Assembly (NCBI GenBank): GCA_023053575.1
Contig: JAKZAP010000006.1
Location: forward strand, 11,913,280 to 11,977,279
DNA from: Branchinecta lynchi
Taxonomy: Eukaryota; Arthropoda; Branchiopoda; Anostraca; Branchinectidae
DNA: 64,000 bases
Direction: 5' to 3'
Under the pieces are notes generated by a model. It saw nothing but the letters and a program-made list of their open reading frames with translations, was not told the origin of the DNA and searched no databases. This document shows, piece after piece, positions 21,210 to 32,437 of this stretch. Position 1 is the stretch's first letter. The number at the start of each line of letters is the position of its first letter. The position numbers were made by a program, and so were the translations under genes.

Positions 21210-22271
21210 GGACATAATATATTAGGCTTTACTAAGATTTTATCTACACTTACACGTGAAATGCCTCTTTTGGTTGTCCAAGCCATACAGACTCCAGGTA
21301 CGTTATCAGTGTATCTTTATGCCGCCAGGGGTTCGGTTTGGAGCATCGGTGGTTCCGGATCCAACATCCGGTTTCCGTCCCGCCCAATGATGTGAGCAAA
21401 ATAACACTAGTGATGTGAGCAAAATAACATTAATGAGTAGCGCCAAGACCTATGCTTTCCATGCACTGGAAAGAGCCTTATCTTAGCGCCGCCCACTACG
21501 CTCGTGACATTTAAAGGGGGGCAAACTTGCAGGTTTAGAAATCTTCTAGTAGCCTACAGCTGAGACGCAGTCTGCCCTCATACAGGAAATAGATGAACTT
21601 GTATCTTTTTTCTTGCTTTGTTCGAAATATCGAGTTATCGTACCCAGGGTTGGTGCACGACGGATTGAGTTTTATTAAGGATGTTCTCTATCTCTAGTAT
21701 CGCTGCGATTCGAGTGTGTGTCACTTTTTCCAGTCTTGATGCTACTCCCTAGTCTTACTCCGCTCCGATCGCTTTAGACATCTTGGTCGTACCCAGAAAC
21801 GGCAAGGGATACACGCAGGCCGACTAAGCGTCATCACTTTTCGCGCTCAACTCGAACTTCCAATAATTCAACATTACTGAACTGGCGCTTACATTGTTTT
21901 GACCGAGTGTGATTTATCTGAGCGTTTGATTTATCTCTTACCAGTTGACAGATATTTTGTTCTTGGTGATACCAAGTTCTGCGTCCCAGCTATAGGTATG
22001 AGCTGTATTCTAGTAAACCTGAATTTTTGCGGTCATGTCCTCGGAGCAAGAGCGATGATATGACGAGTGCGGTCATTGAAAGGTATAAGAAAGACGTTAT
22101 TGGTCTAAAAAAAAAAAAAAAAAAAAAACTGTTGAACGAAATGTATATGCAAATGAACCATGATAAAAAGTGCATGTGGATGTCATAAGAAAGAGCCTAT
22201 CAAGCGATTTCCAAAATGATCCCATTAACCTGAACAAAAGACAACGCCACTTCGTCTCTTGCGCTGATATA
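21210..22271. other. ACTR5 last intron, no gene seen
   Basis: Intronic sequence on the minus strand gene. An A-run lies at about 22107-22127. No element recognised except short internal palindromes. Confidence 0.4.
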
Positions 22272-22441
22272 CTCTGCAAAAAGTTTCTCCGCATAAAGAT
22301 TAAAGTTAACTGCAGTATTTGTTACTCAGATTATCCTCATCTCTACGCAGAAAAGATTAATACCAAATAGAGATAAGATGGGTCCGACTAGCAAATACTG
22401 CGATTAACTTTAATCTTTATATGGATAAACTTTTTACAGTG
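22272..22441. mobile_element. 170-bp MITE with TA duplication
   Basis: It starts CTCTGCAAAAAG and ends CTTTTTACAGTG, flanked by TA on both sides (22270-22271, 22442-22443). The two arms are about 50 bp each and about 85% complementary by eye, sharing AAAGATTAAAGTTAA and GCAGTATTTG. TA target and long arms suggest a Tc1/mariner-type MITE. Confidence 0.7.
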
Positions 22442-23265
22442 TACTCTTTATCATTAACTCTTCGGACCAATGAAGAATCGCCGTGTGCCCAGCGAAGAGC
22501 CAGAAACGTCACGACAACAAACGCTGTTGATTGTTTACACATGGTCTGAATCAACTTAGAGGGTTCGTTTGGGTCAAATTTCTTTTTCTTCCCGAGGTTG
22601 ACTGGCGTGTTTCGTCATACAGAATACTATTGATGACTAACTCTCCTTGCCGGTGCAAATTCGCCGGGTACCTAGCGGAAGAGCCAGTAGCGGTATCGCC
22701 TCGGGTATCACAACTGCTCCCGGAGATCGCCGCGATTGTTTGACATAGAATTTGAGTTGTTGAGTCTGAGTGGTTAGTGACACGTTTTCTCGTTCTTCCT
22801 GAGGATCACTCGTGTGTTTTGGACTTAGTCATATAGAGTATTGGCCCATGCTATGCAGTTACGTGATGTTCAGTTTGCCTCCTCAAACGACATAGCAGAC
22901 TTCCAACGCTTTTCCATGGGAACGACTTTCAACGAAAGCACCAGATGGGCTGGAGAAAATGCAGAATAATGAGGAGTAACAATTAGAGGTAAGAGATTAT
23001 GTGGTAGCCTACATGATATTTGTTTCAAGTTCCAACTTTAACAATTTCTACTGTTCAAAAAAACTATTATAATACTGCTGACACATTTTTATTTTTAATA
23101 AAACACAATTTTATACCACAGACCTGTATTTAGTATTTTTGACCTGCACGAAAGCCCAAACGGGCCTAGGGCGGCAGTATGGTCAATAAATAGACTTGCA
23201 AAGAAAGGAAAGAACACCGAAAGATAAGAAGACAAAGAACAAAAAAGAAAGACAAATCACAAGAA
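22442..23265. other. ACTR5 intron, no gene seen
   Basis: A plus-strand frame ending at 22969 reads smoothly for about 40 codons but matches nothing I recognise. No other feature. Confidence 0.35.
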
Positions 23266-25205
23266 ACAAGAGCTGTAAGCTCATATGGCACTTGCATGGG
23301 TTAAGATGTATTGTTTGATCAAAAGTAAGTTTCAACTTCGCGGTTAAGATGCGCGCTCCAAGGGAGCTAGAACTTCATTTGTAAGCAAAACCCTTGAGGC
23401 AAAAATTATAAGGGCTGATGGGGATCATGAAAATGCATTATTTTGTTTAAAAGTATTTTTCTTACTTTGCGGTCAAGATTGGAACTTTAAGGAATAATCG
23501 GATTTGAGAAGTAGCGATTTCTAAGCAAACCTTGTTGAATATCTAATATTCCAGCGAAGTTTCAACGTCCTAGCACATCTGGAAGAACCTTAACTCGCGA
23601 TCACCGGAATCCCAGACCCCCCCCCCCTCCAACTCCACCCACAATAACCGGAGCCAATGCAGTTCTGTAAATGATTTATCTAGAGCATTTGTTTGTTATC
23701 CCCACAAAGTTCGATCCCGAGCACACCAGTCTAAGCGGGTTAAGTATTTCCCCCCCCTCCCCAATAGTTGTCGGATCCGGTCCGGAAATGAAAAAGATCA
23801 CCGGAGAGAAATTTCCTCTGTTCTATTATTTAATTTCACTCGAATATCACCCGTTCCAAAGTTACGCATGCTCAATATTCCGGATTCATATAAAGGATTT
23901 TTTTTTATTTCCAAGTCAGTTTGACCGGGTCCCAGATATGCCTGCCAAGTTTCGTCGTGCAAATCCCCCAGAATCGGAATTCCGAGAAACCCCTCCGCCC
24001 ACCCCCAGGTGTCCGGATCAAGTCCAATTGTGTAAAAGATTTACCTGGAGCAGATGTTTGTTCTTCCCAGCAAGTTTCACTCCAATCCCTCCATACTAAC
24101 CGTTTCTCGAGATTTCCGGTCCCTCCCCCCAACTCCCCCCACAGTGCCCGGAGCCAATCCGGTTCTGTAAATGATTTATCCACAGCATCTGTTTGTTATT
24201 CCCACAAAGTTCCATCCCGATCTCTCCAGTCTAAGTGGGTCACGTATCCCCCCCCCCCCCAAATAGTTGTCGGATCCGGTCCGGACGTGAAAAAGATCAC
24301 TAGAGAAGTGTCCTCTGTTCAATAATTAAATTACACTCGAATCCAATCCCCGTTCCAAAGTTACGCATGGCTCAGTATTTCGGATTCCACTCCCTCCACT
24401 CCCCCCACGACTATCAGATCGACGAAATATTTATTTTCAAGTCAGTTTGATCGGGTCTTTGATATGCCTGCAAAGTTTCGTCGTGGAAAAACCCAAAACC
24501 GCCATCACCGGAATTCTGGACCCCCCCCCACCCCACCCCACCCCAAAGTGTCCGGATCCAGTACAATTGTCTAAACGATTTATCTAGAGCAGATGCTTGT
24601 TCTTCCCAGCAAGTTCCACTCCGATCCCTCAATTCTAACCGTTTCTTGAAATTTCCGGTCTCCCCCCCCCCCCCAAACTCCCCCAAGCCATCGAATCCGG
24701 TCAAGACTTCAAACGGGATATCAGAGATATATAATCTATTCAGTTATAAAGTTTCATTGCAATCCGATCACTCTTTCGAAAGTTATACACTACTCAATTT
24801 GCCGGATTCCCCCGCCCTCCATCCCCCCCCCCGGATGGTCGGATCGGAAAACTGATTATTTCTAAGTTTGTTTGGTTGGGTCCCTGATATGCCTGCCAAG
24901 TTTCATGGTCCTAGCACATCTGAAAGTACCCTAACTCGAAGAAGTGTGACAAACTACCTTCAATTTTCAAGTTTCCACCGCCCTCCACTCCCCCGCATAA
25001 GGTCGGATCGGGAAACTGATTATTTCCAGGTTAGTCTGGTCGAGTCCCTGATATCCCTGCCAAGTTTCATTGTCCTAGCACATCTGGAAGTACCCTAACT
25101 AAAAAAAGTTAAAAAAAAACCCGGACCGGACGACAGACCGACAGACGGAATTGTGATCGGTAGCCTATATGGCACTTGAGCCAGAGGCTGCAAGTGCCAT
25201 AAAAA
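23266..25205 (+). mobile_element. Family A element, copy 3
   Basis: Full-length: ACAAGAGCTGTAAGCTCATA at the 5' end and hairpin ATGGCACTTG ... CAAGTGCCAT plus AAAAA at the 3' end. The interior has about a dozen C-rich units with CAAGTTTC(A/G)T and CCGGAT(T/C)CC. The terminal part contains GGACCGGACGACAGACCGACAGACGG before TTGTGATCGGTA. It lies within the ACTR5 intron in antisense orientation to the gene. Confidence 0.78.
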
Positions 25206-25351
25206 GAGGAAACCACGCAGCCGTTTCATAATCAGCCAAACGATTGTGCAGTTTGCTGTGGTTACAGTTGAAACCCAAATTCGAGAACAAACTGCATTGT
25301 TTAATGGAACTGACGAATGTGACAATCAAAATAGATATGAGAAAGAAAAAT

Positions 25352-25420
25352 ATATATATATATTATATATATATAATATATATATATAATATATATAATA
25401 TATAATATATATTATAAATA
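25352..25420. repeat. (TA)n microsatellite
   Basis: TA-rich imperfect repeat immediately upstream of the LINE frame. It may mark the truncated 5' end of that element. Confidence 0.85.
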
Positions 25421-25429
25421 TTAAAGGAG

Positions 25430-27415
25430 ATGGAGAAACAAGTGAGTTTACCCATAGGCGAGGAAGAATTTAAGCTAGTAGCTCCAGTAAGTGAACATGA
25501 GGTGTGGGTTTCTTTAAAAGGTATGCGTGGGAGATCAGCACCAGGAATAGATGGTATACCAACGATTGTATGGAAATGGAGTAAACAATATTTAATACCT
25601 TTCATGGCATTGGCATTTACGTCAATAATAAATAATATTTATTGGCCAGAAGGATGGAATACTTCAGTAGTTACCCCAATTTTTAAGAAAGGTGATAGGA
25701 CAAATAAAGAAAATTACAGGGAAATTCACCTAGGAAATACTATTAGTAAATTATTTTGTAAGATATTAGATAATAGATTAAAATCATGGTTAAATAGTAC
25801 GGCTAAGTTAAGTAGGCTCCAGGCTGGTTTTAGAGAGGGTTACAGTACCCTAGACCAGATTTTTTCGCTCCAGATGTTAATACGGAAGCACACTTCACGG
25901 AGAAAAGGTAAGCTTTACGTTGCATTTGTTGACTTAAAAGGTGCTTTTGATAATGTTAAACGTAGCCTATTGTTGAAAGTGTTGGTTGATGTAGGGCTAC
26001 CGATAACATTTGTAAGAGTCATAGCGCAAATTTATTCAGGTATTTATATGGTGGTTCGAGTAATGAACAGGATTTCTCGGACAGTTACGTCATTGAAGGG
26101 GGTTAAGCAAGGGTGTACCCTTTCCCCTAAGCTTTTCACCCTTTTTATAAATGACCTTGAGGATTTTATGACTAGAATGGGTGCTCCATTAGTTAGTATT
26201 GACATCATATCTTTGTGCATGTTGTTGTTCGCTGACGACATTGCGTTGATAGCGGACAGTCGGTCAGATCTCCAGAAGTTATTGGACCTTTTGGATCAAT
26301 ATTTGGCGGGAAAGGAGTTACAGTTAAACGTGGCGAAGACGGTTGTTATGATTTTTAGGAAAGGGGGAAGATTAGAAGATGAAGTTAAATTGAAATTTAG
26401 GGGAGAGGAAATAGGGTTTAGGGAAGAATTTATTTATTTAGGACATAAGCTTAAGTCAAATGGTTCCTTCGGGAGCCAAGTTGAAGCAAGCGTAACCAAA
26501 GGTAAGCGATGTATAAATATGGTATTAAGAAGTAAGTTAAGAGTTATAGAAGATATGAAGTTACATAAACAGGTTTTCCAGACAAAAATTATTCCGGCTA
26601 TACATTACGCATCCGAGATTTGGGGTTTTGGTAAGTATGAAAAGTTAGAGCAACTGCAATTGATGTATTTTAAAAGAGTACTAGGAGTTAGTAACAAAAT
26701 AAATTCGATAGTTCTGAAGGGTGACCTGGGCCTAAATAGTTTAAGGAAAAAAAGATGGGTAAGTATGATTTCATTTTGGGAGAAGCTGCTGCAGATGCCA
26801 CGGGTTCGAGTCGCTAAGGCAGCATATAAGGAAAGCGTGCGGGACTCCAAAAAAGATTCATGGGCATCCCAGGTGAGGCAGATATTGGACCAGTGTGGTT
26901 TGTCAGAATTATGGAATAATGGTGATGGGCCTGGACTCCCTGTGGGTGATGTGAGAAAGGTGGTGGAAAGTCGTCTGTTGGATCAAGAAATTCAATCTTG
27001 GCAGGTTGCCAAGGATGAGTCAATGTCTTTGAGGTTTTATGCAAAAATTAAAGAGATTTGGGGGGAGGAAGTGTATTTTAAAGCGGGTCTTAAAAGGGAG
27101 GAAACACGGGATTTGATTAGTTGTAGGGCAGACAGTCTGCCACTGGGGGAGAGAAGACGGTATATTGGGAGGGCAAAGGGTCGGTCCGGTCCTTATTCAT
27201 GTCCGATGTGTGGCAGCATGGACGAGAATTTGAAGCATTTATTGTGTGAATGCGAAAGTTTGAGTGAACTCAGGTTAGAAATTTTTGGTGTGAACGGAAG
27301 GGGAATGGATGAAGAATGGATGTGTGGTGTGATAGGGAATAACTGTTTTGGAAATATAAAACAGCTGGTGAGGTTCCTCAGGGTAGCCTTAGCCCATAGG
27401 GATAGGTGCCTATAG
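25430..27415 (+). CDS. LINE reverse transcriptase (5'-truncated, intact frame)
   Basis: An uninterrupted 661-codon frame encodes a non-LTR reverse transcriptase. Seen in order: GRSAPGIDGIP (about 34-44), TPIFKKGDR (82-90), QAGFREGYSTLDQI (131-144), AFVDLKGAFDNV (165-176), GVKQGCTLSPKLF (224-236), the catalytic FADD at 267-270, FIYLGHKL, and a long C-terminal part. That part ends with a CX2C...HX4C zinc motif (C591, C594, H603, C608) and FLRVALAHRD. No endonuclease domain is present upstream, where a TA repeat begins, so the element is 5'-truncated. It shares its C-terminal module with copies at 14869 and 32861. Clade not resolved (I/Jockey or RTE-related are possible). Not a host gene. Confidence 0.9.
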   Translation: MEKQVSLPIGEEEFKLVAPVSEHEVWVSLKGMRGRSAPGIDGIPTIVWKWSKQYLIPFMALAFTSIINNIYWPEGWNTSVVTPIFKKGDRTNKENYREIHLGNTISKLFCKILDNRLKSWLNSTAKLSRLQAGFREGYSTLDQIFSLQMLIRKHTSRRKGKLYVAFVDLKGAFDNVKRSLLLKVLVDVGLPITFVRVIAQIYSGIYMVVRVMNRISRTVTSLKGVKQGCTLSPKLFTLFINDLEDFMTRMGAPLVSIDIISLCMLLFADDIALIADSRSDLQKLLDLLDQYLAGKELQLNVAKTVVMIFRKGGRLEDEVKLKFRGEEIGFREEFIYLGHKLKSNGSFGSQVEASVTKGKRCINMVLRSKLRVIEDMKLHKQVFQTKIIPAIHYASEIWGFGKYEKLEQLQLMYFKRVLGVSNKINSIVLKGDLGLNSLRKKRWVSMISFWEKLLQMPRVRVAKAAYKESVRDSKKDSWASQVRQILDQCGLSELWNNGDGPGLPVGDVRKVVESRLLDQEIQSWQVAKDESMSLRFYAKIKEIWGEEVYFKAGLKREETRDLISCRADSLPLGERRRYIGRAKGRSGPYSCPMCGSMDENLKHLLCECESLSELRLEIFGVNGRGMDEEWMCGVIGNNCFGNIKQLVRFLRVALAHRDRCL

Positions 27416-27523
27416 GAGTTTAATATTTTTTGCGTGTGGTGTTGTTTTTTTGTTATATACGTATTTGCCATGGCCGTTGGCTTTTAGCGCAAATAAAATC
27501 TTATCTTATCTTATCTTATCTTA
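27416..27523 (+). repeat. LINE 3' untranslated end and (TCTTA)n tail
   Basis: ATTTGCCATGGCC and TTTTAGCGCAAATAAA precede a pentanucleotide tail (TCTTA)n. The same ATTTGCCATGGCCCTTG and TTTTAGCGCAAATAAA end the copy at 34087-34189, there with a (TCTA)n tail. The unit differs between copies, so tail sequence seems added at insertion rather than templated. Confidence 0.8.
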
Positions 27524-28882
27524 TGGTGTAGTGGTGATAGCGTGTGAGCATGACATTGGCGGCAACTGGTTTTGAGATGTTAATGCGCCGAGTCTTATCG
27601 AAGGCGATACTCAGGTCGTAGGTCAATAACTAAAGCACATATGTCTCGTATCCACTTACAGTGGAGTTAGGTTGATACACTGAACACTGAACTTGTTTCT
27701 TAGCTCGGAACACCACTGAGCTCCCGGCTGAACTGGGACTGTGTCCCAAGTCGAACTGACTTCCTAACTGGGGAATCCGTCCTTCTGTCCGGTCGCGACC
27801 TCGAGTCGAGTTTGGTTCGGTTTACGTCACCCAATGGGATTGCCTTTCCTTTCTTGTTTAACCAGTCCCGCAAGGTCGATGATTGGGTGGCCAACGGGCT
27901 TAGTTTATCCAGGGTCATATTTTTCTTCACCGGAGAAAAGGTAATAATTTTTTTTCTGTCCGGAGAAAAGTGTGGGCGTTAGAGCTAGTTGAAAAATAGA
28001 GAGAGTTGAGATATAGCTTGTTTAGTAACTTTTTGATCAAAATATTTGTTTATCCTAAAAGTACCCTCAAATAGGGAGCTCGAGCAACGCTGCTTTTTTT
28101 TCGCCAAGTATGAGAGGTTCGTCGGAAACGTACCCTCGTATGACACGTTAACGGGGTTGAGATAGGAAACGTAACACAATATCGAACTTTTGGCAAAAGC
28201 CAAAACAAGTAGGCCTACGAATGTGATATCTGATAAATGCTGTTTCCGACAGGTGGCATGGAATAGTATGTAGTAAAGCTCCAACAAGCTACTATCGCCA
28301 TGTACGCCTTTGTAACCTCCTTAACGGAAACGTTGTCCTATGAAACCAATTAATGCTACTTCACTAGTATTTCCATCTATTTTCGTTCCAGAGATTCTCA
28401 CTTCATAAGTGTATACGACCTCCTCTATTACACTTTTATCACGCTTGCCACGTTTGTTTTACGTGACGTATCCGGCTCTCGACCATTGTTTTCGAGAAGC
28501 TTATTGGTCAGGAGACCGGTTATTCACATTTCTTCATCCAAGGCAAGGGACACGAAAAGAGGCCAAAAACAGCTGAAGCCATGTGTGATTTTCTGTAAGC
28601 ATAGCTAAGTTCTAAAGCACTGTCTCAGAACATCTTACCAAAAACATTGAGTAGGGGGAGATGTCCTTTAAATGGCCAATCTGGCGATCTCTGATCTCTT
28701 CCGGAACTGAGCAATCTTTAGTATATTTTATTATCATACTGTAATCGCTGATTTCAACCTCCCAGGTATATAATAACATGCATAATTAGGATTACCATTA
28801 GCTCTCACTCACAAAAAAACGGGAAATTTCGGCACTAATTCGTCCACAAGATTCCTACATAATGCCGAGCCCAAAAACGTAC
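27524..28882. other. ACTR5 intron, no gene seen
   Basis: About 28300-28720 is homologous to about 19600-20000. No other feature recognised. Confidence 0.4.
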
Positions 28883-29015
28883 CTTGAAACGCAGCCATGC
28901 CTCCTGTCACGAAAACATTTTTAGCCAGCTTCATTTGAGTCGACTCGTCGTAGCGGGAAATCACAAAGTTTGTCAGCTCAGATATACCCATCTGATCGAT
29001 TCCAGAGATGGATGG
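28883..29015 (-). CDS. ACTR5: ACTR5 exon (penultimate)
   Basis: Acceptor TACTTTCAG, donor CAAG|GTACGT; 44 codons plus 1 nt. It encodes PSISGIDQMGISELTNF, then VISRYDESTQMKLAKNVFVTGG and MAAFQ. This is the actin-fold segment with the phosphate-2 loop equivalent (VFVTGG) and the preceding helix, as in ARP5 (PSLIG...GI.E...I.RY). It joins in phase to the exons on either side. Confidence 0.92.
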
Positions 29016-29656
29016 CTGAAAGTAAGATCAGGCAGTCAGAAACTCGTCAAAACTTCAAGGTTTCATCGAGCATGGTTACTACTACTAACAAGACCAAAGG
29101 TCTCGATGGGATCCCACAAATATAATATTTGATCCAGACAATTGGATCTTGTCTTTGCCAGATGCACTCTTCGCCAGGCTAATCACAAGAGAAAACCAAG
29201 TTCAGATATACTGACCCAAACATCCTGCTTCACTTCTGCCAAATTTCCGGTTTCGGCCGAATTCCAAGGGAATTAACTGACCAGCAAAAATTCAGAAATG
29301 ACTTCAGCGTATATCCTTATCTCTATAAAGAACATCTAATCAACTTAAAATAAAACTTTTGCTTTTAACAAATTTTATGGTTTTGGCCGGATTCCGGGCG
29401 AACTAGTTGTCAGGGTAGAAAATACTTTTCACAGAAGTGTTTAGCATGTCTTTTTAGTCCTAAATCGAACATATAATCAACTTCAAATGAAACTTTTAGT
29501 TTTAACTAAGTTTCCGGTTTTTGCCGGATTCCAGTAACTACTTGTCCGGCAAGAAAATGGTTTTCACCATCGTGTTCAGCATGTCTTCTCACCCTGTAAT
29601 CGACTATCACATTAGCTGTTTAAAGATATTTTGTTTGCCCCTTAATTTGGGCTTAC

Positions 29657-29848
29657 CGACGAAACGTCCCCATGAAAAAACGTACCCTGGCGAAACGTCC
29701 CCGCGACAAAACGTCCTCGCGACAAAACGTCCTCGCGACAAAACGTCCCCGCGACTAAACGTCCCCATGACAAAACGTCCCCGTGACAAAACGTCCCCAT
29801 GACAAAACGTCCCCGTGTCAAAACGTCCCCGTGTCAAAACGTCCCCAA
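29657..29848 (+). repeat. Twelve 16-bp units (core ACAAAACGTCCCC), left terminus
   Basis: Consensus GCGACAAAACGTCCCC with the first bases alternating GC, AT or GT. The final units change GACA to GTCA. It forms the left terminal array of the surrounding element. Confidence 0.9.
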
Positions 29849-30893
29849 GCATAGATTTTTAAGTTCGCTTCGATCTTCAGGTGCATGATCGAGGTAAAAC
29901 AACTTCAGAGTGTGAATTACAGATGTGGAAACATTCCTTATTAGCAGGAAAGATCGGACATAGAACCGGTTGCTTCATAAATGTGTTGTTTTCAGTTAAA
30001 GTATGTAGTGTAAATATGCCTTGCAATTGACTCGTAACTGATCAGTTCTAAGTCGTTTGAAGCAACATGCACAATCTGAGGAGCAACAATAGGCTCCTCA
30101 GAGAAAGGGGAAGCCCGCTGTGGCTCAAAGAGAGCCAAACAAGGAAAATGCAAAAGTAAGCGTAGTGCCATTATGCTGGATAAAAATGACATGGGAGGCG
30201 AGGAAACAAAAGCGGATGAACGATTAATTATCTATTAGTTAGGTAGAGAGCCAAGTAAATCTAGGTTAGACGGTTTGATCCATTAATAAAATCTTTTAAT
30301 AGTAATATCACCAAATTAAATATTGAACAAAAGCGAGATCAATGAGTCATATCGCAGGGTAAACGAACATACAAAACAAAACAATTAAATAAAGAGATAA
30401 CACGAAAACTGACAAACTACTAAATCTTGCGCTTTCTTTAAGAAATGGCTATAGCCAAGAGCCATCAGGGGCGTCGCTATGGGGGGGGGGTTCCCCCCCC
30501 CCCCCCCCTCGAAGAAAGAAAAAAGCTAATCTGGGCGCTCGCAGAGCGCCCGACCAAATAAATTAAGCTCATCTGGGCGCTCACAGAGCGCCCGACCCAA
30601 CACAAAAGTGAAACTAAACGGGCGCTCACCCAGGAAAGGCCGTTCTGGGTTCTTGAGCGTTTGATACTTCAGGAATAGGATTCTCAGCCGCATGTTTCGA
30701 GCTTGCCAGATTTGGAATTTTAACACGATCTGTTATGCAACAGTATCTCTTAATTCATGTAAAAATCAGGCCGAGTTTGCTTGTGGCGTACAATTTTAAG
30801 AATTTGTTTGTTTCCAGTTAATTAGTTACACAAATAAATCGGCTTCGTGAGAAATGAGTGACGGTGTAATGACGGGCCTGATTGTTGCAACAT

Positions 30894-31350
30894 GATGATG
30901 ATGATGATGATTTTATTTATAACCCGTCAAAATAAACACAAGGCACAAAGACGGAGTAAATAATAAGGAAAAAAGAAAAAGAAAAAGAAAGGAAAACACG
31001 AAAGAAAGTAACTTACAAAATACACAGTATAACTTTTTACTATACAACTAAAGCAAGAGGGATTTCCAGTCGTGATCAATATTTTGGCTGTATGTTTCTA
31101 TTTGTTTCTCCACTGCTGTTAGTGGATCACTAATTTGATAACGACTGGAAATTTTAGAGTTTCTCGTCCAAGGGGGGAGGCGCAAAATGTATTTGGCAAA
31201 ACGATAGAATGTTGACCGGACTTGTTTTTTGTCTGTTTTGGTGAAAAGTCTCCAGAAGGGTGCAGTATACAGGATGTGAGGTAGGGCGACGGAATTGAAG
31301 ATAGCCGCGAGGATGGGACGTTGAAAGCGTAGCTTATTCGATACTACAGA
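30894..31350 (-). pseudogene. LINE RT C-terminal fragment nested in the hAT-like element
   Basis: On the minus strand the frame encodes SNKLRFQRPILAAIFNSVA, LPHILYTAPFWRLFTK and FAKYILRLPPWTRNS, the post-RT region of CR1/Jockey-like LINEs. It ends at a stop near 31047. A 3' end with AACCCGTCA-type sequence (plus strand) and an (ATC)n tail at about 30893-30912 follows. 5'-truncated. Confidence 0.8.
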
Positions 31351-32153
31351 TCCGTAGTATCTTATTTTGTTGTTTTTTTTTTAACTGGAAACTCAGAACA
31401 CGTCAGCTCTCTTTCACATTTTTTTTCTTCTGGATAATCCGTCGGAAAGGGTCAAACTGAAGCACTTTGTCAACTTCCAGCTAAAATTCTCACAATTTTC
31501 TGGATTCGCCAATCGCCCTTAATTTTATTTTGGATCCGAAAAGACGTACTCTGATCATACAGGATTTCACAAAATAATTTTGCCGGAGGCGCCTTTTGTA
31601 GTAGGCTATATTTACGGGAAGCTTGCGTCATTTCATTCATGTTTTAGGCTTGGAATTTCGGGGCTTGGATCACCTTAAAAGCTAGATTTTATTGGCGGAA
31701 GCAATATTTTGCCCGAAAAAAGTCATGGCCTACTTAAAAGATTTCGCCTGCGGCGCTCATTTTCATTCTGTCTGATATACAGTCATTAGGAACTGCTGTG
31801 TGGCGGGCTATTGCTTTAGCAAATTCCTGTTATTACAAACGACGTTCACCTTAAGATTATGTAATTTCGCAGTTTCCAGCATGCGATACTGTGTTTCTTG
31901 GCCATTTCTTTGCAACTGATATGACTCTAGAGCCTTGCTGAAAATCTGTCGTATACTTTGAGGTAGTCACCTCCCACGCCCTTCAAACCACCCCCGAGGT
32001 CCTAGATACGACTAGGCTTCTTCAGACTTCAACGCTTGGAAGGTATCGCACGTTTTATTACTACATGTGCGACGAAAAGCTAAAATGGGCGGCAGGGCGC
32101 CGGCAGGCACCCTGCCACCCCCCCCCCCTCGACTTTCGGCTAGCGACGCCCCA
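31351..32153. other. Interior of the hAT-like element, no gene
   Basis: It includes a copy (about 31590-31770) of the GCGCCGCAGGCGA repeat also found near 270 and 61290. Otherwise unrecognised. Confidence 0.4.
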
Positions 32154-32330
32154 GAGAGCCATACTTTGGTTTGTTTCTTGACTATCGGTTATATGCTGAA
32201 GTAAATACCAGCCCATCGTGGTTTTCAAAAGTTTAAATTCAATAATATTTTTTGCCTGAACTGATGACGCAATCAGTAGTCTCATGGGCCTTGCTATCCC
32301 TCAGCGATAAAAAAAAAAATCTACAGCCGG

Positions 32331-32437
32331 GGATGTTTTGCCATGGGGACGTTTCGCTAGGGGACGTTTTGTCATGGGGACGTTGTGTCACGGGGACGTT
32401 TCGCCAGGGAACGTTTCGAATGGGGACGTTCTGTCGA
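32331..32437 (-). repeat. Seven 15-16 bp units, right terminus array
   Basis: Units GGGGACGTTTYGYCA in the inverse orientation to the left array at 29657-29848. Confidence 0.88.

Larger units (their letters stand above)
30466..32154. mobile_element. hAT-like element nested inside
   Basis: Left end CAGGGGCGTCGC and right end GCGACGCCCCAG are inverted repeats with one mismatch, flanked by identical 8-mers AGAGCCAT (30458-30465 and 32155-32162). Size 1689 bp including a LINE fragment. C/G runs adjoin both ends. Two perfect hairpins GGGCGCTC-NNN-GAGCGCCC lie at about 30534-30552 and 30576-30594. No transposase frame is visible. Confidence 0.82.

Noticed and set aside
22847..22969. Forty-codon plus-strand frame ending in TAA after an AG
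   Set aside because: Reads smoothly but matches no family and has no partner exon; it lies antisense in an ACTR5 intron.
23671..24325. Proline/serine-rich open frames in C-rich family A units
   Set aside because: They arise from C-runs lacking stops; frames shift between copies and no protein is conserved.
27523..27620. tRNA-like A box (TGGTGTAGTGG) after the LINE tail
   Set aside because: No matching B box or cloverleaf could be formed; may be a decayed SINE head at best.
28809..28882. Extension of the ACTR5 penultimate exon frame past the donor
   Set aside because: The frame stays open into the intron, but the donor at 28882 joins in phase to the conserved last exon at 21203, which gives the true ARP5 C-terminus.
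29657..29848. CRISPR-like array of short direct repeats
   Set aside because: Units are contiguous 16-mers with no spacers, paired with an inverted array, in a eukaryotic intron.
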